This document shows positions 56,640 to 64,000 of a stretch of DNA of 64,000 nt, one piece after another. Source of the stretch: Torreya grandis (Eukaryota > Streptophyta > Pinopsida > Cupressales > Taxaceae). The position numbers and the translations under genes were made by a program. The DNA lies in the NCBI GenBank assembly GCA_037957365.1, contig JARHVA010002007.1, positions 186,001 through 250,000 on the forward strand, read 5' to 3'. Each line of letters opens with the position of its first letter. Position 1 is the first letter of the stretch. The notes beneath the pieces are model-generated. The model made no database searches. It was not told the DNA's origin and worked only from the letters and a program-made list of their open reading frames with translations.

Positions 56640-59600
56640 ACTTGGACTCAAACTATGCATATGTATTCAAACACAAACTTGACCATTGGTAAAAGACATT
56701 GGAATTTAGGAATATGCATAAAACTAATTGGTAAAATAAATTTCAAGTAGGCAAAAATAAGGATGAGGAGTAAAATATTCAAGCCCAAGTGATGAGCAAG
56801 AATCAAATGTAAACTAATCATGCTTAAGGTTACACTTGAAGAAGGAATTTTGACCTTAGTTCTAAGCCACAAAAGAGATATGAGGCACAAAAAACAAACC
56901 ACTTCCAAAATCTAGGCATAAAGAACATCAAAGCAAGTAGGGAATTAGTCCAAGTTTACACAACCCAAAAGTGAGAGGTAAATGTCTAAGCCAAAATTAA
57001 GCGAGGCATAGGCATTAACCAATCAACATTTGAATCTAAACTTCACAAGACCAATTTTGAACTTGATTTAAAAGACTTGGTTCTCAAATGAAAGAAATTA
57101 TAGACTAAATTAGATGACATAATGATACTAAACATAGACCAAAAAGTCACATGTGGTTTTGAACTCAATGTGGACACAAGGCAAAAGGTCTTTGAAACAA
57201 TATGAGCAGTGTAACGACATTATCTCACTCAAAAGGTATGACAAATGATTTGTTTAAAAAAATATAAGGAAAATACTTAGAATGAAATGGGAAGTTTAAT
57301 GATGCCCCTTTCAAACAAGTGATACACACAATTTTTTTTGTAAAATGACTAAGGCAAAGTGTGGCATCAAATGGATGACATAACACCTCTTTTGGGCTAA
57401 AAAGGGGTGTATAAACATGACTTAATTTGGACATGTGTTTTTGACAAATGAAATAGTTTTTGACTCAAAACAATGCAAGTAAAAAGAAAAATAACAAAAA
57501 CACCTAACTGTATCGTCCTATTCTTAAAAACTGACAAGGTATCTTCATATCATCAAATTCTGACTATATACTCCTTAAGAGGGAAAAAATTGTTAATCCA
57601 AAAATTTAGATGCACATGAAAAGTAGGGTTTTTAGGCTCCCTTTTCTTTCAAGAATTCACATAATGACATAGAACTTTAGGATACTCACTCTGTACTAAT
57701 AATATTTTTGTGGCAAGTTGGGTTTGTCTAAAATTATAAGTTTCATGCATTCTAGATGGTCCCAAGTGTGGTTAACACTAGATATGCAATCATGTTAATT
57801 GAGTTCATAATGACTAACTTACTATGCAAGGGTTTATTCCTTTGCATAATGATTCTATCCATGTACTTCTTAGTGGATTCCCCTAGTTAGCCAGACTTAG
57901 CTTAGGTTTTTGTTATGATTAAAGAGGCTAACTGCTCAACCCTCTGATAATTATAGTATCTTGTGCCTTGATTTATATACCCCACCATGGAGCAAGATTG
58001 AAACGATGTCGAGAGATGAAATCATGGGTCAATGATTCCCTGAAAAACTTATGGGGAGCTGATAAAATCTTGAACATAAGCTAAGATACAAGAAATAAAT
58101 TAATAAGGACTTTAAGGGCATTTTAGGATCACCCAAGTCATTCAGATCTTGGGGAGTGACTTAGCGACATTTTTTATATACTTGGACTAAGTGACATAAT
58201 GTAAAGGATAAAGGACTTTTGGTCACATGAGTTACCTAAAGGGGATGGGGGGAGAGCATATATGCTAAGTTAATTTTGCAAAACACACAACAAATAAATA
58301 AAACAAGAAACAAGCAAGATCTTAAGATTATTTAGTCGAAGTTGAGTTCATTGTAAAAACACCAATTGAAATGTGATGTGAAATTTAGCCCCTTGGCTTT
58401 GTTTATTGATTTGTGAACTTTGAAAAATGAAAACAAAGCAAGTAAATGATTTTTAAGCACTAAATGTAAATGTGATTTAAAGACTTAAAGTGCTACAAAA
58501 AATGTCTTCTCTTGGCCTTTGGGTCCTGCAAAAGTATTAGTGGGTTTTTCCTTAGAAGCTAAAAGATAAATGAACAAATAACATTTGAAATTTAGCTCTT
58601 GGGTTTATTTTCTTTTTCACACAATACAATACCACATATTTGCAGAGCAAAATTGTATGTCCCCTATAAAACTGTAATTGTTAACTCAAAACTACAACTA
58701 CTTGCAACACATACTATTAGTGCAAAAATCACAACTACACAATGCAATAACACAACTTCATAGTTCAAAATTGCATTTCCCTACAAAATAGACCATTAAT
58801 GCAATATCACACTTTGACAGTGCAAAATCACATATCACAAGGGTAATATCACATGTAGCTTTTTGTTTTATTATTTTTCAAAAACTAGTGTTTAGTTCTT
58901 AAACAATAAAGGGTCTAGAGTAAGGGGAAAATCTAATCCAATGTGGTAAAATACAAGTTTTGATCAAATTAAATACATAGGTAAAAGAAGTAACTTATCT
59001 AGAAAAGTAGATTAAGATGACTATTTCAAGCCCTAAAAATTACTGCACAGGACTAGGAAGATGTTAGGAATCTAAATCTATCTTTCGTTTGATGAAAGGA
59101 TAGGAGCAATAAAAACAAGACATTTTAGGGTTTGGTGCTATAGTCTAGGTCTTGTCGCTATTGTCCAAACTAGTCATAGAGATTTGAGTTTTTTGGGTTT
59201 TATCCACTATCTTTATGTGAGCCTGCCTATGAAATTTTATATTCTGAATGTCAACAGAGCTCCTTGTAGAGCTATTTTAATCTTGAAAACCTTGGGTTCA
59301 TCTACATACGTGGAAAAACAAAATATATTAAAAGTAAAAGGGGAAAATTGGGTTAGGAGAAGTATGATTACATGATCTAGATCCCCTATTGTCCTAATCA
59401 CTACCTACATTAACCCTTAAGCTAGGGTCTCAGATAAAGTATAGTTCTCCCTTAGGGAACATGCATAATTGATGCTCACAGGAGATGCAAGAAAGACTTT
59501 CACCTAAGCCCTTCCTTGATCAAGCATGCAAATCTATGTGTGATGCAGAATGTGAAGCTATACTATTGACTGGTTTTTAATTATATATTGTGCCCAAGTA

Positions 59601-60380
59601 GTAAGTGCTAGATATAAAATACCTTGTGAAGTCATTTATATAGGAGACTCTTTGTTTTAAATTTGGGAACTTTATTTGTATTTGGACAACATCAAAAAGA
59701 TAAACAAAACTTAAGGATGAAGCTAAGAAAGGTTTAAGACTCATTGAATGAGATAAACTAACTGTTGGGACTTAAAAATATAGTTGGATAGGAGCACTAG
59801 AAATGAGACACCCTAAGGTTCAACGCTATAATCCAACCCCAATTCTCCTATCCTATAGGGTCATGACCTAAGGGGATGGAATTAACACAGGAAATAGAGT
59901 CTAGCTGAGTTGGAATGACCATTTGGAAGGCTACAGATGACTAGTATAATTAAAAAGGTGACTCAAGCATGAAACATGACCACGATAAGTAAAACAAAAG
60001 ACATGGCTAAATGTGAACAAGGATCATATTCTCCAGTTGGAGTCTCCTATGAAAAGACTGTGAAAAGACATGATATGTGTGGTTTCTTGACCAGTTTAAT
60101 TTGTATATGTTTGCCCCCCTTTTATTCTAGTGATGGAATGAAACGAAGTACTAGAGTAAAAGAAAGAAAATAAAATGCATACATGAACTTACCTGCAAGG
60201 AGATAAATGTGTTGCAAAGGGTCCAACTCACTTCCTAGCTAGGGAAGTGAATGGAGAGCCTGGTAGTGCCTAGACAAAGAAAGAATCCCTAAAATAGATG
60301 CCCCTTATACTGAATCTGAAAGTAGTATCCATGTAATCATGGAGAAGGAGGGCAATGCTTGCCCCCTATGCTAAATCTAG
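56640..60380. other. AT-rich sequence without recognisable genes
   Basis: Only short ORFs without motifs. An imperfect repeat of about 55 bp (GGATAGGAGCA, then AGACA, TAGGGTT) occurs at 59098 and 59785. A TAGTTCTCCC phrase near 59440 recalls the blocks at 41.6-42.5 kb. The 5' LTR of the large gypsy element should be here but was not found. Confidence 0.5.
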
Positions 60381-60394
60381 CTAAAAATAAGAAT

Positions 60395-60605
60395 GCTCAG
60401 AGGCCCAAAACCAATGTCTATCCTTTGTCCCACATAAACTCATGTAATCTGGAATGTGTTTATAGAATATATATGTTGTGAAGAGAAAAATATATCATAC
60501 CCCCACTCTAAATATCTAAACTGGAACTGAGAAATGCTTGGAGGCCTAAAACCAATGTCTATCTTCTATCCCTCACAAACTCGTGTAGTCCGGGTCTAGG
60601 TAATG
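60395..60605. repeat. Pair of direct repeats about 137 bp apart
   Basis: AAAACCAATGTCTATC occurs at about 60410 and 60547, flanked by similar sequence (GAGGCCTAAAA before; CTCGTGTAGTC / CTCATGTAATC after). Non-coding. Confidence 0.75.
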
Positions 60606-61021
60606 TAACTGACCAACCACTATAGATGGATGTGTAGTTTGACTTGGTGATAACATAGGTATAATTGGGTGTAATCTAAAATTTTGGTCAATATGTAAGA
60701 AGAGAATGGCATGTCTTATCATTCCATCTATATAATCCTAGATGATAAAGAACATGAACATATGTGTCATGCCTCGAAATCTAGTATGTGAGTGATGCAT
60801 CATATGTGTAATCTAGTAATCTATATAACCACATGTGATATGACTTATCATGCCATGCCCCATGTACAAAACTGGAGATCAAGACACTATGCTCTGTAAT
60901 ATGCCTATATTCAACTATATGATCATGTAATTGTGTCATGTTGTATGAAGCTATATGTGTGAGATGTGTAGTAATGTACACGCCCCCAAATCTAGTATCT
61001 GAGTCTGAATTTGTATCAAAG

Positions 61022-61212
61022 TCATTATGAATCCATATGATTTGAATCATTATATCTGAATAGTTTGCATACTTGTAAGTTGAAATCATTATGGATCCAT
61101 ATGATCTAAACCACTATATCTGAATAGTCTGTGTATCTATAAGCTAAAATTATTGTGGATCCATATGATCTGAACCACTATATCTGAATAGTCTATGCAT
61201 CTATAAAATTAA
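61022..61212. repeat. Three tandem copies of a 64-bp unit
   Basis: Units starting near 61022, 61087 and 61151 share GGATCCATATGATCTGAACC and ACTATATCTGAATAGTCT. Divergence is low to moderate. Non-coding. Confidence 0.9.
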
Positions 61213-62560
61213 GCTATATCCCCTTGAATGTCTTGAGTAATATTGAGTGACACATGTAATCTAAATCATTATATATTTTGACTGATTTGCACTGAATCTG
61301 AATACTAGAGGTGTGAGAGCCATGGTGTATCCACTTATGAGAGTGGATGGGTATGTTGGTTGAGTGTAGGAATAGGAATAGTAAGAATGATGCCCCCCTT
61401 TTGGGGAGAGGGACAAAATTTATGATGGAGGAGGTTGAGCCAAAAGTGATGAATAGTGGCATAAGTAGAAACAAGGTTGGCTTGTTGTGAATAGCTTGAG
61501 AGGTTGTTTGATTGATTAGACAGAGTTGTTGAAAGTGGCACAAGTTTTGATTGGTGATAATTAAGGTGTGTGTCTGAGTATAAAATAAAAATAGATATGT
61601 GCATGATGTATTAGGCAAATGAAGTAGTAAGAGAGTGAAGCTTATGTGATGTTGAAGGTATCATTGCCATGAATCTGTTGGAAGAAATGGTTTGAAAAAT
61701 GGAGTTACAGGGTTTGAGTTATGGTTGAAATAGTATTTTGTTTTAAATGAAAAGGTTGGTTGATATAGGAAATTAGAATGATTATTTATTCATTTGTGCA
61801 TTGACTAGGTTGATATTTTGAGCTCTTTGAGTGATGAAATGTTGAGGAGACGAGCACTTGCCATGACCCAATTTGAGCAGTTGGCAGTCCAAGTTTAGGC
61901 TGGTGGTAATGTTACCCTAATAAGCAACTGAAATGCTTGATGTTTGTCTATTTTAAAGCCTATTTTTTGTGCTTTTGAGATGTTTAAAGTGTCTTAGGAA
62001 AAATCCACTAGTTTTAGTGCTCTTGTCCTGTATCCAACATTGCTATCTAGGTTCTAGTGCTCCTGTCTAGGTTACAACACTCCTGTCTAGTGCTCTTATC
62101 CTATACCTAGCATTGTTATCCTGTGAGCAGGATTTTATAAGCTACTACTTTTTTAGTTGCTATTGTTTTTTCTTTACCAGTGATTTGGCATTGTGGACTG
62201 ATATATATGTTATTTTTGGTGTTTTTAGGGTGAGGTGTGGATGAGAGAGTTCTGTAGGGGCCAAGGTTGGGTCATGTGTGTGACCTAGGCATAGTGTAGT
62301 GGGATAGATATCTAATTTCCACCTTATGTGAGAGGTGGAATGTAGATACATGTACTTTCTAGCTTCTTACAGGGGAGATTACTATGACTCTATAGGAAGT
62401 GTATCACAATTTGCATTTACTGGTTAGTGGATGATGTGTGACATTGCAGGATGATATGGGTGTTGATGCTATTGATCATGCATCCTTGTATTTTATTGGT
62501 GTCCCCTTAGGCATATATCAAAGAGGTAGTGATAGTGATGTATTATTGTTAGTTATTATG
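61213..62560. other. Unassigned sequence with CTCCTGTCTAGG-type repeats
   Basis: No gene supported. 62010-62120 contains repeated phrases (AGTGCTCTTGTCCTG, AGTGCTCCTGTCTAGG, CACTCCTGTCTAGTGCTC). An acidic or repeated coding origin is not evident. Confidence 0.5.
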
Positions 62561-62563
62561 TAG

Positions 62564-63290
62564 TTGAGTGTTTCACACTTGCAGAAGTGGTTGATCATGT
62601 TATTGGCCTCATTTGTTGCTATGGATAGGAGTGGAGTGTTGATTGCATTTAGGATGCATAGGATTGTGCACAGTGTGGAGGTATATGGCACTATGTTCTC
62701 ATGGGGTAGGAATATGCTTGCCCACCTATATAGGGATATTTATAGGTTTACACAAGAGGCATTTAGTGGTGGATTGAGTGCAATGATGTTATTACATTGT
62801 TGGGCTTATGAGCACATAGTAGTTGTGCAACTAAGAAGATTATCAAGGGAGACGTGGGCACCTCCATATCTATTTGGGGAGTGATGAATGAGTACATTGG
62901 CTATTTGATCCCCTGAAATGGATCATTATAGGTGGGTGATAGATAGATTGGTGGCTGGTGACATAATATGGAGGCTTTACAAAGGATTTACTAAGTGGGT
63001 CGAGGATGGAGTGTAATTGTAGTATATGAAAGTTAGCTATTGGATACATGACCACTGGGTTGGAGTGTATGAGCAATTTCAGTATGAGCACATGACTATA
63101 CAATTTAGGGTACCACAAGATGTGCCCCTAGCAACATGGGTATAGGTGAGGAGTGCACGAGCACCAACGATGGCAGGAGCTTGTGCGAGGCACACAGAGG
63201 CTGAGCTAGTACCATTACCTATAGATGCATGTGATGCAGCTATAGATATTCTTGATGTGGATGATGTTGGATGTACATATGCATATAATT
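62564..63290 (+). pseudogene. Plant mobile domain (PMD) protein fragment
   Basis: 62564-62884 encodes FVAMDRSGVLIAFRMHRIVH, then FSWGRNMLAHLYRDIYRFTQ and LLHCWAYEHIVV. This is the plant mobile domain pattern (YSWGSAxLAxLYRxL, then LLxLWAWEH), found in MAIN/MAIL-like genes and in Mutator- and gypsy-type elements. After a stop and frame change, 62915-63290 continues with DIIWRLYKGFTKWVEDGV and SYWIHDHWVGVYEQFQYEHM, equivalent to the domain's C-terminal part. Several stops (for example two TGA/TAA between the halves) make it a pseudogene. Whether it was a host gene or transposon cargo cannot be told here. Confidence 0.7.
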
Positions 63291-64000
63291 CATGATAGAT
63301 TAGGCATTGGTGGGATCCATTATATCCTGATGATGGAGGGAATGTTCCATAGTATGAGGATCTATAGTTGATCCAGATGGTTGGAGGTAATCAACAATTT
63401 CATTTAATTATGTACATATTTGTGATTTTAGTTCATTTTTAAAAGTATATAGCTAATATAATGCCATAATTTGTGTGCATGTATAGTGGGATGTGCTTAG
63501 GATGAGGCACATGCTAGGGTGGGGAGTGGAGAGGATGACTATTAGGAGACCATCATTGAGTCTACACTTCGAGAGCTCACATGACATGTTCTTGATGATG
63601 CGATGGAGGAGGGATTGGTAGAGTGAGTGATGGTTATGGTTGAAATTCATGCTCATTTATTTTATAGGGATGCTATAGAGATAATTGCATATGTTAGGGC
63701 AATGGGAGAGAGAGATGAGTTGGATAGGCATACGATTCCCCCACTCGATTTTAGATAGGTGAGTATAATGATTATGGATGAATACACAAACCTTTAGAGG
63801 TGGTAAATGGACTTGCATGAGGTGCATGGTCAACTACTAGAGCAAGAGACTCATTGTAAGAGGTATTTAGGAGTTTGAGGAGGTGCGGGGCCATCGAGTG
63901 CTAGAGTGGATAATGGGACTAGTACTGGTGGAGAGAGTGAGGGCATGATGCCCATTCGTGATTGATTTTATTTGATACGGTGTATATATTTTTGAAAAAA
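63291..64000. other. Downstream flank of the PMD fragment, no clear gene
   Basis: Short plus-strand open pieces follow, with a Gly/Ser-rich end (GGAGPSSARVDNGTSTGGES near 63880-63930). They could be the C-terminal exon of the PMD protein but contain no recognised motif. The window ends in a short A-run. Confidence 0.4.

Overview
The window looks like nuclear DNA from a large-genome land plant. It is AT-rich, gene-poor and packed with decayed LTR retrotransposons primed by initiator tRNA-Met. It holds one open plant-type RNA-binding protein gene and broken pieces of plant hexokinase, a UBC-fold E2 enzyme and a plant mobile domain protein. The age and stacking of the retroelements would suit a gymnosperm, but that is inference and I cannot name a species.

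Layout. 1-457 is the integrase end and chromodomain of a minus-strand Ty3/gypsy chromovirus. 458-11621 is LTR-internal-LTR-internal-LTR: two copies of a plus-strand retroelement without recognisable pol, sharing the middle LTR, whose interior encodes a long Glu/Lys-rich protein I cannot assign. 11622-13838 is gag, PBS and 5' LTR of a minus-strand chromovirus. 13839-19045 is a second chromovirus (integrase to gag) with two internal tandem duplications. 19075-20800 is a third, internally deleted gypsy copy. 21763-23859 (minus) is the only convincing intact gene: a 698-residue protein with a UBA2-like single RRM and a repetitive Lys/Glu-rich N-terminal region, with a telo-box about 140 bp upstream of the ATG.

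24.2-39 kb is AT-rich and mostly non-coding. It contains an intron-bearing hexokinase pseudogene (25759-27336), a UBC pseudogene (about 33113-33543), a degenerate minisatellite (31.9-32.7 kb), a probable LTR pair around gag/protease remnants (28.08-37.78 kb) and an inverted-arm tandem repeat (38.45-38.85 kb). 39.4-42.7 kb is an interrupted minisatellite with a probable solo LTR. 42.8-55.7 kb is one large minus-strand gypsy element (integrase, RNase H, RT, protease, gag). It is split inside RT by a plus-strand Ty1/copia element at 45741-49684 with an exact 5-bp target duplication. 56.0-56.6 kb is an eight-unit minisatellite. 56.6-62.4 kb shows only short repeats. 62.56-63.29 kb is a decayed plant mobile domain ORF.

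There is no operon or multi-gene pathway here. The main story is genome turnover: nested insertions, LTR recombination, tandem duplication, and decay in which several stops look like CGA to TGA changes. The best candidate for something undescribed is the pol-less retroelement with its own large Glu/Lys-rich ORF.
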